Source: Lientehia hominis
Lineage (GTDB): Bacteria; Bacillota; Clostridia; Lachnospirales; Lachnospiraceae
Direction: 5' to 3'
Assembly (NCBI RefSeq): GCF_021044755.1
Contig: NZ_JAJNOR010000004.1
Location: 248,001-312,000, forward strand
DNA: 64,000 nt
Shown here in pieces: positions 34,798-43,346 of the stretch (its first letter is position 1; each line of letters starts with the position of its first letter). A model generated the notes under the pieces. The model saw nothing but the letters and a program-made list of their open reading frames with translations. It was not told the origin of the DNA and did no database searches. Position numbers and translations under genes: made by a program.

Positions 34798-34840
34798 ATG
34801 GATAGAAGGGGTGTCTGCCCCTTCTTCCTTTGTGTATCCA
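34798..34840 (+). promoter_or_regulatory. Intergenic stem-loop before the second M24 gene
   Basis: GAAGGGG and CCCCTTC form a seven-pair inner stem at about 34805-34824, and ATGGATA/TATCCAT enclose it as an outer stem. It lacks a clear U-tract. It sits between the ureohydrolase gene and the M24 gene and may tune read-through. Confidence 0.5.
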
Positions 34841-34857
34841 TAAGGAGGAGACGAAAT

Positions 34858-36060
34858 ATGGATGGATTACAGGATTTCCGGATGAAACGAATCAAAAAAG
34901 CCATGGAGGATGCCGGAGCGGATATTCTCGTGGCGACGATGCCGTCAAATTTGTCTTACCTGACAGGAGGCTATGTGAGCGTCATGCAGTCTGCCATCCA
35001 GCATGCGGAATGCGCAGTCGGATATGTGCCGGAAGAGAATGCGCTGTTTTACGTGGTCGGATATTCGGAGCTGCCAACGGTTTTTGAATTTGCCGGGCTC
35101 TCGGCAGAGGTTTATGTGTCTGGCGGCCGGTTTTGCTTTGAAAAGGAAGAGGCTTGTAAGGATGGTTTTGCAGAGAGGGTCATGATTTATCAGAGGCAGG
35201 CATATGAGACAACGGCAGAAGCGTGGGCGGCAGCCGTGAAGGCCCATGGGAAACCGGGAGCGGTGGTCGCCGTGGATGAAGGGCGCATATTTCCAAGTCT
35301 TCTGGATGCCGTGAAAAGGGAACTGCCAGAATACCGTTTTGCCGGAGGAAATGTCATATTCAAGGAAGCCAGGCGCATCAAGCATCCGGATGAGATCATG
35401 GGAATCCGGAAAGCGGCGGTGACTGCGTCGGAAGCTTTGATGGAGATGCTGTCACGGTTCCGTCCGGGTATGACAGAATATGAGATGTACAGAGATTACA
35501 ATCTGGAGCTTACAAAGAGAGGGGCGATTCCGTGCTATGGAGTGATAACCGCCGGAAAACGGGCGGCTTATTCGGATACCGTAAGTGACAGGACGAGAAA
35601 GATTCTGCCGGGAGAAATGGTACGGTTTGATTTTGGCTGTTTTCTGGATGGATATTGTTCGGATCTGGCCCGTACGGCCTATGTCGGAGAACCGGATGAA
35701 AAGGTTGCCCTTTATTACCGGGCGGTGCGGGAAGGCTGTCTGGCAGCCGCGGAAAAGATGAGGCCTGGGGCTTTATGCGGTGATGTTTTTGAGACGGCGG
35801 TGGAAACGGTAAGAAGCGCCGGAATCCCCCATTACCGCAGGCATCATTGTGGACATGGGATTGGCCTTGAGATGTATGATCTGTATTCCATCGCTCCGGG
35901 AAGTGAGGATGTGGTGGAGGAGCAGATGACGTTCTGTGTAGAGACCCCCTACTATGAGCTGGGTTGGGGCGGCGTACAGCTGGAACATACATTGGCCGTC
36001 ACGAAGGACGGGTATGAATATCTGGATAAGACGGAGGACGGGCTTATCCTGATAGGATGA
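34858..36060 (+). CDS. M24 metallopeptidase (Xaa-Pro dipeptidase-like)
   Basis: A 400-residue pita-bread enzyme with a complete dinuclear metal site: the two Asp of FDFGCFLDGYCSD near residue 258, the His in HHCGHGIGLE near 330, and Glu residues in VETPYYELG and LEHTLAV near 361 and 377. It should cleave Xaa-Pro or a similar bond. It contrasts with the metal-less M24 protein at 24765. TAAGGAGGAG fixes ATG 34858 over the in-frame ATG at 34798. Confidence 0.9.
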   Translation: MDGLQDFRMKRIKKAMEDAGADILVATMPSNLSYLTGGYVSVMQSAIQHAECAVGYVPEENALFYVVGYSELPTVFEFAGLSAEVYVSGGRFCFEKEEACKDGFAERVMIYQRQAYETTAEAWAAAVKAHGKPGAVVAVDEGRIFPSLLDAVKRELPEYRFAGGNVIFKEARRIKHPDEIMGIRKAAVTASEALMEMLSRFRPGMTEYEMYRDYNLELTKRGAIPCYGVITAGKRAAYSDTVSDRTRKILPGEMVRFDFGCFLDGYCSDLARTAYVGEPDEKVALYYRAVREGCLAAAEKMRPGALCGDVFETAVETVRSAGIPHYRRHHCGHGIGLEMYDLYSIAPGSEDVVEEQMTFCVETPYYELGWGGVQLEHTLAVTKDGYEYLDKTEDGLILIG

Positions 36061-36066
36061 GATATG

Positions 36067-36105
36067 CAAAGGGCCGGACTTGATCGTCCGGCCCTTTGTT
36101 CTATT
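36067..36105. terminator. Bidirectional terminator
   Basis: CAAAGGGCCGGAC (36067-36079) and GTCCGGCCCTTTG (36086-36098) form a perfect thirteen-pair stem between the rightward M24 gene and the leftward flavin reductase gene. T-rich bases follow on the right side, and AAAG/CTTT ends serve the other strand. Confidence 0.88.
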
Positions 36106-36598
36106 TTACCATGGCTTTTTCTATTTCAACCACATACATGGTGTGGTAGTCCTTAGATGGATACCATTTTTCATCTATCCAGCCGGCTGTCATATATTTG
36201 GCGTCCATGGGCTGGGAATAGAGCTTTTCACAGATAAAGGCAATGTCTGCATCGGCAAAGTAAGGAACGCCGTCTTCCTCTTCCAATTTCAGACCGGATT
36301 TGGCGATCTTGTCTTCATCCCGTCCAGATACGGTGCCGAAGTAGGAAAGTGTCTTTCTGTGAGCATCGTCCAGCACGGATATGGAAAGCTTGGTCCCTGC
36401 ATCTACGAATTCTTTCGTATAACGGGTGGGACGGATAAAAATAAAGGCGGCGGGCTTTCCCCACATGATGCCGACGCCGCCCCAGGAAGCGGTCATGGTG
36501 TTTACTTTGTCCCCTTTTTTCGCTGTCAAAAGAAGCCAGTCCTTCCCTATCATCTGGAAAGGGTTTCTGGCGAGTTCCTCCGGATTGATCGATTTCAT
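36101..36598 (-). CDS. Flavin reductase-like FMN-binding protein
   Basis: A 165-residue split-barrel flavoprotein of the flavin reductase-like group. NTMTASWGGVGIMWGKP near residue 35 is the typical FMN-contact region, followed by FIRPTRYT. These proteins act as NAD(P)H:FMN reductases or as small electron-transfer flavoproteins. GGAGGAG lies before ATG at 36598; the longer frame to 36634 has no site. Monocistronic, convergent with the M24 gene. Confidence 0.88.
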   Translation of the reverse strand: MKSINPEELARNPFQMIGKDWLLLTAKKGDKVNTMTASWGGVGIMWGKPAAFIFIRPTRYTKEFVDAGTKLSISVLDDAHRKTLSYFGTVSGRDEDKIAKSGLKLEEEDGVPYFADADIAFICEKLYSQPMDAKYMTAGWIDEKWYPSKDYHTMYVVEIEKAMVK

Positions 36599-36651
36599 AA
36601 TAGCTCCTCCTGTTCTGTATTTCTTAGTTTGCACAGCATTATGTTACACAT

Positions 36652-36660
36652 ATTATACCA
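36652..36660 (-). promoter_or_regulatory. Extended -10 promoter of the flavin reductase gene
   Basis: On the minus strand TGGTATAAT gives a perfect TATAAT (36652-36657) preceded by the TG of an extended -10. No clear -35 is present 17 bases upstream. Confidence 0.55.
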
Positions 36661-36786
36661 TAATACAGAAAGGGCGGCTATACCTGGTTTCATATTGAGA
36701 CAGTTTGTGACGGGGACACAAGAGAAAAGGAAAAAGTAGTTGTATCCTTATAAACAGGGTGGCCCTCAGGGTGATAAAATAGAATT

Positions 36787-36813
36787 GGCGGCTGCCGGAT
36801 TTTGGCAGCCGCC
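36787..36813 (+). promoter_or_regulatory. Leader hairpin of the AEC gene pair
   Basis: GGCGGCTGCC (36787-36796) and GGCAGCCGCC (36804-36813) make a perfect ten-pair GC-rich stem ending 28 bases before the first AEC start. There is no U-tract. It would strongly structure the 5' leader and may stop upstream reading or stabilise the mRNA. Confidence 0.6.
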
Positions 36814-36841
36814 GGAATCTGTAATAAAAGGGGTAAGAGGG

Positions 36842-37765
36842 ATGGATGCAGGAATCGTATTTCAAAAAATGCTTGTTTTGTTGATCATGATATTTGCCGG
36901 CTGCCTGGTATACAGGCTGGGAATTATCGGAAAGGAGACGAGCCGGCAGATATCCAGCCTCATGATAAAGGTCTTGAATCCGGCGCTTCTGCTTTCCAGT
37001 GCCATGGGAGATAAGGGAAACGTAACGGGAAAAGAGCTTCTGATCGTAGCGGCTTTCACCATTTTGATGTTTGCGTTCTTAATCGTCCTTGGGATTCCTT
37101 TTGGGGCCCTGTTCGGAAAGACAAAAGAAGAGAAACTCATGTATAATATGATGACCGTGTTTTCCAATTTGGCCTTTATCGGCATTCCGGTGGTCAAGGC
37201 GCTTTACGGAGACAAGGCGGTGATTTATGCGTCTGTATTCAATTTGGGATATAGCTGTTGCTTTTATACATATGGGATGATGCTGGTCGATAAGGCGGCG
37301 GGAGTGAGAGATAAAGGATTTTCTCTGAAAAGTCTTTGGAATCCAGGAGTGGTCTCTTGCCTGCTGACTCTGCTTCTGACGGTCACAAAGTTTCGGCTGC
37401 CGTTTTTTATCAGCGGGCCGGTAGAGTATTTGGGGAGTGCAAGCGTTCCGATAGCGCTGCTGACCGTCGGCATTTCACTGGCACAAAATGACTGGAAATC
37501 GATTTTTTTGGACTGGAAGGTGTATGTCTATTCCATATTGAAGCTGGTGGTGATCCCCGTAGCCTGTGTCTTTTTGCTGAGATTTCTGCCGATAGATGAA
37601 ACGATATTGGGCGTGACGGCAGTAATGCTGGCCATGCCGGTAGGAAATATGGCAGTCATAGCGGCGGAGAGCGTGGGGATGGACGGCAGCGTCTGCGCCA
37701 GAGGGATCATGGTCTCGACTATCATGACGTTGGTCACGGTTCCCATGGTGGCCGCCATGGTATAA
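36842..37765 (+). CDS. AEC-family transporter, copy 1
   Basis: A 307-residue auxin efflux carrier-family protein with ten predicted helices. MIKVLNPALLLSS near residue 45 and VFSNLAFIGIPV near residue 112 match the AEC pattern. Bacterial members move malate, malonate or other small organic acids. AAGAGG precedes ATG 36842; the longer frame from 36740 runs through the leader hairpin and is unlikely. It has the same length as the next gene and aligns without gaps. Confidence 0.88.
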   Translation: MDAGIVFQKMLVLLIMIFAGCLVYRLGIIGKETSRQISSLMIKVLNPALLLSSAMGDKGNVTGKELLIVAAFTILMFAFLIVLGIPFGALFGKTKEEKLMYNMMTVFSNLAFIGIPVVKALYGDKAVIYASVFNLGYSCCFYTYGMMLVDKAAGVRDKGFSLKSLWNPGVVSCLLTLLLTVTKFRLPFFISGPVEYLGSASVPIALLTVGISLAQNDWKSIFLDWKVYVYSILKLVVIPVACVFLLRFLPIDETILGVTAVMLAMPVGNMAVIAAESVGMDGSVCARGIMVSTIMTLVTVPMVAAMV

Positions 37766-37802
37766 GGACCGGCATCAGTGACAGGAGCTGGGAGGAAAAA
37801 AG

Positions 37803-38726
37803 ATGGATGCTGGAATTGTGTTCCAGAAAATGCTGGTACTATTGATTCTGATATTAGTGGGGTATCTGACTTATAAATTGGGTATACTGGGAAAAGATAC
37901 AGGAAAGCAGATTTCAGGACTTATCGTAAAAGTACTGAATCCGGCCATCATGCTTGCCAGCGCCATGGGAGACCGGGGCAGTGTGACGGGAAAGGAACTG
38001 TCTCTGGCAGGAGTATTTGCTTTTTTTATGTTCGTGCTGCTGATCGGTCTTGGATGGGTCCTGGGAGCTGTATTCGGAAGAGACCGGGAAGAAAAGAGAC
38101 TGTATAATTTAATGACGGTCTTTTCAAATTTAGGTTTCATTGGGATTCCGGTCACACAGGCGATCTACGGTGAAGCTGCGGTGATCTACGTATCGATTTT
38201 TGTACTGGAATATAATTGTTTTTTCTATACCTATGGAATGATGCTGGTAGACCGGGCTTCCGGAAGGGCAGGAAGAGGTTTTTCTCCGAAAAGTCTCTTA
38301 AATTCCGGTATGGCAGCCTGCGTCATCACATTACTTCTTACCGTCTTCCGTACTCCGGTTCCGTTCTTTATAAGCGGTCCCATCAGTTATCTGGGAGATG
38401 CCTGCGTGCCGATGGCCCTCCTGGCCATTGGGGTGTCTCTGGCGCAGAATGACTGGAGGACTATATTCCTGGACTGGAGGATTTATCTGTTTTCTATTCT
38501 TAAGCTTTTGGCAGTCCCTGTAATCTGCGTCCTTTTCATGAGGCTGATTCCGGCGGACCGGACCATACGCGGTGTGACGGCAGTGATGCTCGCGATGCCG
38601 GTGGGGAATATGGCAGCTATGGCGGCGGAGACCGCAGGCATGGATTCTGCCGTCTGTTCCAGAGGAGTTACCATTACGACGGTATTGACACTCTTTACAG
38701 TTCCGTTGGTAGCGGCGTTAATATAA
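37803..38726 (+). CDS. AEC-family transporter, copy 2
   Basis: A 307-residue paralogue of the protein encoded just upstream. The first 15 residues (MDAGIVFQKMLVLLI) and the C-terminal block GVTAVMLAMPVGNMA are identical, with roughly 60 percent identity overall by eye and no gap. It starts 37 bases after copy 1 with a GGGAGG site, so the two arose by tandem duplication and are cotranscribed. Divergence is concentrated in the membrane segments around residues 70-95 and 150-180, which could mean different substrates or a heteromer. Confidence 0.88.
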   Translation: MDAGIVFQKMLVLLILILVGYLTYKLGILGKDTGKQISGLIVKVLNPAIMLASAMGDRGSVTGKELSLAGVFAFFMFVLLIGLGWVLGAVFGRDREEKRLYNLMTVFSNLGFIGIPVTQAIYGEAAVIYVSIFVLEYNCFFYTYGMMLVDRASGRAGRGFSPKSLLNSGMAACVITLLLTVFRTPVPFFISGPISYLGDACVPMALLAIGVSLAQNDWRTIFLDWRIYLFSILKLLAVPVICVLFMRLIPADRTIRGVTAVMLAMPVGNMAAMAAETAGMDSAVCSRGVTITTVLTLFTVPLVAALI

Positions 38727-38848
38727 TAGGACAAATGTTTTTCTTCCCATTTTTTGAAAAAAGGCTTGACAAAAAGCTCTAATTGAGATACAAGTGATAC
38801 AATTCAACAGGAAAGGCCTGGTCCTGCCGTTTTTAATGAGGGGAAAAT

Positions 38849-39739
38849 ATGAAAAGTGTAGATGTGTATTTGCAGAGAAAACAGTGGACAAAATATATGC
38901 TCTGTGTGATAGGGGCTTTGATCTATTCCTTTGGCATGAATGCGTTTGTGGTGCCGGTTCGGCTGTATGCCAGCGGTGTCATGGGAGTCAGCCAGATCAT
39001 AGAAACTCTTCTGGTGGAAAAAGCCCATATTAATCTGGGCGGTTTTAATCTTACCGGAACGATTTATTTTCTGATGAACCTGCCTCTTTTCTTTCTGGCT
39101 GTACGTCAGATTGGAAAACAGTTTCTTTTAAAGACCGGAATCAATGTGGTCTGTGTCACGTTTTTTATGAGTGTCCTGCCGGTTCCGCAGATTCCCATCA
39201 TGGAAGAACGGCTGACCAGTGCCATCATAGGAGGCATCATCTGCGGAGTAGGATCAGGAATCGCGCTTCAGGCCGGAGGAAGCGGCGGCGGTTTGGACAT
39301 TTTGGGAATCTATCTGGCGAAAAAGAACAAGGAGTTCAGCGTCGGGCGCTTGTCTTTGATCATCAATGGCGTCATATACGGAATCTGTATCCTGCTGTTC
39401 GACGTGTCAGTGGCAATCTATTGTATCATATACGCGACCTTTGCAGCGATGATAGTGGATAAAGTGCATACACAGAGTATCAATGTGGAGGTGATGATAT
39501 TCACCAGGACTGACGGGGAAGCCATATGCAATATTATCATCCAGGAGTTTAACCGAAGTGCGACATTCTGGAAAGGTGTGGGAGGTTATACGGAGAAAGA
39601 TACGGTGATCGTCTATTCTGTCCTTTCCAAATACGAGGCTACAATCTTGAGACGGCTGGTGAAGGAAAAAGATCCTCACGCTTTCATAGTGCTGCAGGAA
39701 GGATGCCATATCGCAGGAAATTTTCAGAAGCATTTATAA
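38849..39739 (+). CDS. YitT-family membrane protein
   Basis: A 296-residue member of the YitT (DUF161/DUF2179) family. Five or so helices in residues 15-190 include the repeated glycine-rich motif GVMGVSQ and AGGSGGGLDILG. The C-terminal soluble domain (about 200-290) contains the TRTDGEAICNII and FWKGVGGYT segments of DUF2179, likely a nucleotide- or ligand-binding regulatory domain. Transport of an unknown solute is assumed for the family. GAGGGG precedes ATG; a TTGACA at 38766 could be its -35. Confidence 0.9.
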   Translation: MKSVDVYLQRKQWTKYMLCVIGALIYSFGMNAFVVPVRLYASGVMGVSQIIETLLVEKAHINLGGFNLTGTIYFLMNLPLFFLAVRQIGKQFLLKTGINVVCVTFFMSVLPVPQIPIMEERLTSAIIGGIICGVGSGIALQAGGSGGGLDILGIYLAKKNKEFSVGRLSLIINGVIYGICILLFDVSVAIYCIIYATFAAMIVDKVHTQSINVEVMIFTRTDGEAICNIIIQEFNRSATFWKGVGGYTEKDTVIVYSVLSKYEATILRRLVKEKDPHAFIVLQEGCHIAGNFQKHL

Positions 39740-39751
39740 CAAAAAACAGGA

Positions 39752-39784
39752 AAAGAATCCCGTTCGCGGGATTCTTTGTTATTT
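39752..39784 (+). terminator. Terminator after yitT-like gene
   Basis: AAAGAATCCCG (39752-39762), a TTCG tetraloop and CGGGATTCTTT (39767-39777) form a perfect eleven-pair stem, followed by GTTATTTT. Confidence 0.92.
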
Positions 39785-39906
39785 TACATAACTTTTTTCT
39801 GTCTTTATATGATTCAAACAGCAGAAACAAGGTGTATAAAATTAGACTTAAAATTGAATGATTATTTTGGCATAATAAAGAAAAATGATAAATTGTAAAA
39901 AATAAA

Positions 39907-39934
39907 TTGATAATATGGGCTAATATGTTATACT
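39907..39934 (+). promoter_or_regulatory. dha promoter
   Basis: TTGATA (39907-39912) and TATACT (39929-39934) with 16 bases between them, in AT-rich DNA about 90 bases before dhaK. Confidence 0.6.
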
Positions 39935-40026
39935 TATGCTATGCAGATGTACACGGAAATGGAAAAAATGTATCGGACAGATGACAGAGAAATCGGAACT
40001 AAATAACAGAAAGGAGAACAGAGGGA

Positions 40027-41025
40027 TTGAAGAAGATTATCAACAAACCGGAAGACGTTGTAGAAGAAATGCTCCACGGACTGGCATTGGCCAATCCGGC
40101 GGTGAAACACAGCAAAGGGCTTGGAGTGATCTCCAGAAAAGAAAAAAGTGAAAAGGTTGGAGTGGTATCCGGCGGAGGGAGCGGCCACGAGCCGGCTCAT
40201 GCGGGCTATGTGGGAAAAGGGATGCTGGATGCGGCGGTGGCCGGCAATGTATTTTCTTCCCCCGATCCGGAACGGATCCGTGAAGGCATCGATCAGGCAA
40301 ACGGTGGAAAAGGCGTGCTTCTGGTGATCAAAAACTATTCCGGCGATTATATGAATTTTACGATGGCGGCGGATCTTGCAGAAATGGACGATATTGAGGT
40401 GGACTATGTCATGGTAAAGGATGATGTGGCTGTGGAAGACAGTACATATTCCACTGGGCGCAGGGGAATAGCCGGTACAGTCTTCGTCCATAAGATCGCC
40501 GGTGCGAAGGCAGAAGCGGGAGCCTCCCTTCCAGAGGTAAAAGCGGCCGCGGAAAAGGCCATCAAATATTTGAGAAGTATGGGAATGTCCATGAGTGCGT
40601 GTACGATTCCTGCAGTGGGGAAGCCGGGATTTACCTTAAATGAAAATGAAATAGAAGTGGGAATGGGGATTCATGGGGAACCGGGCATCAGCAAAGAAGA
40701 AATGAAGGAATCCGGAGAGATCGCAAAGATTCTGCTGGATAAGATTCTGGATGATTATGAAGCGTCGGGGATTGAGATGAAAGGAACAGAAGTCGCTCTT
40801 ATGGTGAATGGACTGGGAGCAACACCGCTCATGGAGCTTTATATATTGAACGGAGACGTACAGGCATATCTTGAAGAAAAGGGAATCAAAGTATACAGGA
40901 CATTTGTGGGAAATTATATGACAGCCCTCGAAATGGCCGGCTGTTCCCTGACACTGATGAGGCTGGATGACGAATTAAAGGAACTGTTGGATGCGCCGAG
41001 TGAAGCGCCTGCGTTTCGGATATAA
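40027..41025 (+). CDS. dhaK: Dihydroxyacetone kinase subunit DhaK
   Basis: A 332-residue DhaK. It begins KKIINKPEDVVEEML as in other DhaK proteins and has SGGGSGHEPAHAGYVG near residue 50. The histidine that binds dihydroxyacetone covalently is His216 in GMGIHGEPG. The start is TTG, with AAGGAG ten bases upstream and no ATG until residue 15. With DhaL it phosphorylates dihydroxyacetone or a related three- to four-carbon ketose. DhaL follows after 30 bases. Confidence 0.94.
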   Translation: MKKIINKPEDVVEEMLHGLALANPAVKHSKGLGVISRKEKSEKVGVVSGGGSGHEPAHAGYVGKGMLDAAVAGNVFSSPDPERIREGIDQANGGKGVLLVIKNYSGDYMNFTMAADLAEMDDIEVDYVMVKDDVAVEDSTYSTGRRGIAGTVFVHKIAGAKAEAGASLPEVKAAAEKAIKYLRSMGMSMSACTIPAVGKPGFTLNENEIEVGMGIHGEPGISKEEMKESGEIAKILLDKILDDYEASGIEMKGTEVALMVNGLGATPLMELYILNGDVQAYLEEKGIKVYRTFVGNYMTALEMAGCSLTLMRLDDELKELLDAPSEAPAFRI

Positions 41026-41055
41026 AGGAAGCTGTGGAACAGGAGGGAAATGGCC

Positions 41056-41700
41056 ATGGGTTTTCAGCTGACAAGCAAAGATTATATGGAATATATAAAG
41101 CTGGTATATAAAAAAATTCATGAAAACAGAGAATACATCACAGATTTGGATGCTGCGACAGGGGACGGTGACCATTGGGCAAATATTGACAGTGGATTTG
41201 GAAAATTGAATGAGATTTCAGAATCTCTGGAATGCCTGTCTCTTTTTGAGCAGTTTAAGCAGATCGGAAAGACGATGATGTCTGTCATAGGAGGCTCTTC
41301 GGGAGTCCTCTACGGAAGCGCTTATCTGGCGGCGGCGAAGGTATTGAAGGGAAAAGAAGCAATCGGGAATGAAGAGCTGTGCGGCGTGCTCACAGCCATG
41401 CTGGATGCGATCATGTCCAGGGGAAACGCGCAGCCGGGCTGGAAGACTATGATCGACAGCCTTCACCCGGCGGTAGAATGTTATAAAGCCTGTCTGGCAG
41501 AAAATGTGCCGGAAGAGGAAATCTTGACCAGAGTAAAACAGGCAGCCTTGGATGGGGCTGAAAATACCAGAGGAATGGAGGCTGTGAGAGGACGTGCCAC
41601 TTATCAGGCGGACAAAGGTGTGGGACATCTGGACCCCGGGGCAGTGACAATGTCTTATCAAATAGAGATTTTAATGGATTATATCCGGTCAAAATCATAA
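41056..41700 (+). CDS. dhaL: Dihydroxyacetone kinase subunit DhaL
   Basis: A 214-residue DhaL. The nucleotide/Mg site is LDAATGDGDHWANI near residue 37; GGSSGVLYG near 79 and GVGHLDPGA near 190 match the family. The tryptophan after GDGDH replaces the usual glycine. AGGAGGG at 41041-41047 fits ATG 41056 better than ATG 41050. DhaL either holds ADP that is recharged by a PTS protein (DhaM) or uses ATP; no dhaM is in the window. Confidence 0.92.
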   Translation: MGFQLTSKDYMEYIKLVYKKIHENREYITDLDAATGDGDHWANIDSGFGKLNEISESLECLSLFEQFKQIGKTMMSVIGGSSGVLYGSAYLAAAKVLKGKEAIGNEELCGVLTAMLDAIMSRGNAQPGWKTMIDSLHPAVECYKACLAENVPEEEILTRVKQAALDGAENTRGMEAVRGRATYQADKGVGHLDPGAVTMSYQIEILMDYIRSKS

Positions 41701-41745
41701 AAGACACCGGAAGAAGACGAAACTGAATAAGAAAGAGTATGAAGA

Positions 41746-41783
41746 AGACCGCTGCCTTTTGAATCGTCAAAAGGCAGCGGTCT
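41746..41783. terminator. Terminator between convergent dhaL and the 42 kb gene
   Basis: AGACCGCTGCCTTTTGA (41746-41762) and TCAAAAGGCAGCGGTCT (41767-41783) form a perfect seventeen-pair stem with a four-base loop. U-tracts are poor on both sides, but position between convergent genes supports a terminator role. Confidence 0.75.
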
Positions 41784-41799
41784 GAAGCTGTTGTATGGT

Positions 41800-42537
41800 T
41801 CAGGATTCATATATTTTCTGATAGATGGTCTCTCCCAGGCTGTCGGCATGGTTTTCTTCCAGGGAAGGATTTTCCCTCAGCAGATAATCCCGAATCAGGG
41901 CCAGTCGTTTCAGGCAGAGGATCTCTTCTTTTGGTATCGAGCCTTCTTCTGCTTCAATGGTATGGTCCAGCTGTGCGCCGGTGTAAGTATCCAGAAACCA
42001 TTTGATGATGTCGGCCTCCATGGTAGTCTCTTCATTCATTTTGGCTTTGTAGACGTTTGCTTTTTTAAAGGAGACTGTCCCGATGATCAGGAAAGCGACG
42101 GAAATGCAGCAGAGCACCAGAAACATGATAGGCTGTTCACCCCAGGTAATAGGGAGAGGCAGGATATCCAGTGCTGCCAGAACGAGGGCAGCGGCCACCA
42201 ACGCGCCTACGACCAGGAACGACATGGCGGAAGAGGAGTTTTCTTTATATTTTTCTTCACTGCCTACAAAGGTACGAATGGTCTGATCTGCGGTTTCTTC
42301 CTCCGGCAGTTTTTCTTCCGGTTCCTGTTCCATATAAATCCTCAGCAGAGACACGGCTTTTCTGTACTGGCTGTCAGGAACTTCCAGCTGAAAAATATCG
42401 GATTCCTCATCGAAGATACTTTTGGCATCAATTCCTGAATATGTCAAAAATTCGAGAATTCTGGAGATTCGCTCTGATTCGTCAGAGATGAGGACGCTCA
42501 TCGCTTCCTCCGTATGATCTGTTTGCATAGAAGTCAT
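41800..42537 (-). CDS. Membrane protein with DUF2007-like N-terminal domain
   Basis: A 245-residue protein of unknown function. Residues about 14-70 (SVLISDESERISRILEFLTYSG and following) resemble the small DUF2007 'signal-transducing' fold; a charged linker follows, then two membrane helices at about 103-160, and a charged C-terminal region of about 80 residues. It is single-gene, with a strong promoter on its own strand, and is divergent from rlmH. The DUF2007 suggestion is from pattern only. Confidence 0.65.
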   Translation of the reverse strand: MTSMQTDHTEEAMSVLISDESERISRILEFLTYSGIDAKSIFDEESDIFQLEVPDSQYRKAVSLLRIYMEQEPEEKLPEEETADQTIRTFVGSEEKYKENSSSAMSFLVVGALVAAALVLAALDILPLPITWGEQPIMFLVLCCISVAFLIIGTVSFKKANVYKAKMNEETTMEADIIKWFLDTYTGAQLDHTIEAEEGSIPKEEILCLKRLALIRDYLLRENPSLEENHADSLGETIYQKIYES

Positions 42538-42589
42538 GGAGTTTCGTTCCTTTTCTATTTATTGATGTGGCAGTTGACTCTTTCTTTTT

Positions 42590-42618
42590 ATTATAGTATA
42601 AGTGCCTGGCGCTGGCAA
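42590..42618 (-). promoter_or_regulatory. Promoter of the DUF2007-like gene
   Basis: On the minus strand TTGCCA (42613-42618) and TATAAT (42590-42595) are 17 bases apart, a clear promoter about 50 bases before the start codon. Confidence 0.75.
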
Positions 42619-42739
42619 CCGATTACTTAAAAAAGAAACGGATTCCGTTAATTCCTGTTGGAAAAAGACCGTAACAGAGAAAGAATATGGTATGATGATA
42701 AACGGAATAGACAGTTTCTGATACAGAAAGGATTTCCTT

Positions 42740-43219
42740 ATGAAGATAACAATACTTGCGGTGGGGAAGGTGAAGGAAAAGTTTTATTCACAGGCGGCCG
42801 CCGAATATATCAAACGTTTGAGCAGATACTGCAGACTGGACGTAATAGAAGTGGCAGATGAGAAAACACCGGACGGAGCCAGTGATACCGTTAATCGGAA
42901 GATCAAAGATAAAGAAGGAGAACGGCTTTTATCCCACATAAAGGACGGGATGTATGTCATTGCCCTGGCTATAGAGGGAAGACAGAGGAGCTCAGAGGAG
43001 CTGGCGGACAGGCTGGCGGAGCTGGGTCTCCGGGGTGACAGCAGCTTGGTTTTTGTCATCGGAGGCTCTCTGGGACTTTCTGAATCGGTAATGGCGAGGG
43101 CCGACGAGTCCCTCAGCTTTTCCAGGATGACTTTTCCTCATCAGCTGATGAGAGTAATACTGCTGGAACAGGTTTACAGGGGATTTCGCATCATGCATGG
43201 AGAGCCGTATCATAAATAA
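42740..43219 (+). CDS. rlmH: 23S rRNA (pseudouridine1915-N3)-methyltransferase
   Basis: A 159-residue SPOUT methyltransferase. MKITILAVGKVKEKF opens it, and the SAM-binding knot is formed by VFVIGGSLGLSE near residue 105 and LEQVYRGFRIMHGEPYHK at the C-terminus, the invariant RlmH ending. It modifies helix 69 of 23S rRNA in the 70S ribosome. GAAAGGA lies before ATG. Monocistronic. Confidence 0.97.
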   Translation: MKITILAVGKVKEKFYSQAAAEYIKRLSRYCRLDVIEVADEKTPDGASDTVNRKIKDKEGERLLSHIKDGMYVIALAIEGRQRSSEELADRLAELGLRGDSSLVFVIGGSLGLSESVMARADESLSFSRMTFPHQLMRVILLEQVYRGFRIMHGEPYHK

Positions 43220-43288
43220 CCGTCATTTTATAGCTGAAAATTTCCCCCGCGCCCTGCTAAGGCAGTTTGGATTTGTTTTTTTATTATT

Positions 43289-43313
43289 GTAACTTTTCAT
43301 CATCAAATGTTAC
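43289..43313 (+). promoter_or_regulatory. Dyad upstream of the ECF sigma gene
   Basis: GTAAC (43289-43293) and GTTAC (43309-43313) with matching T3/A3 inside form a 25-base dyad. TGTAAC is also like the -35 used by many ECF sigma factors, so this may be the autoregulated promoter of the sigma/anti-sigma operon. Both readings are tentative. Confidence 0.4.
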
Positions 43314-43346
43314 TAATGTTTAAAAGGGCAGGAAAGGCAGAAGACT

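Noticed and set aside
37803..38726. Second AEC gene as a sign of a mobile element or assembly duplication
   Set aside because: The copies are too divergent for an assembly error and there are no flanking repeats or transposase genes.
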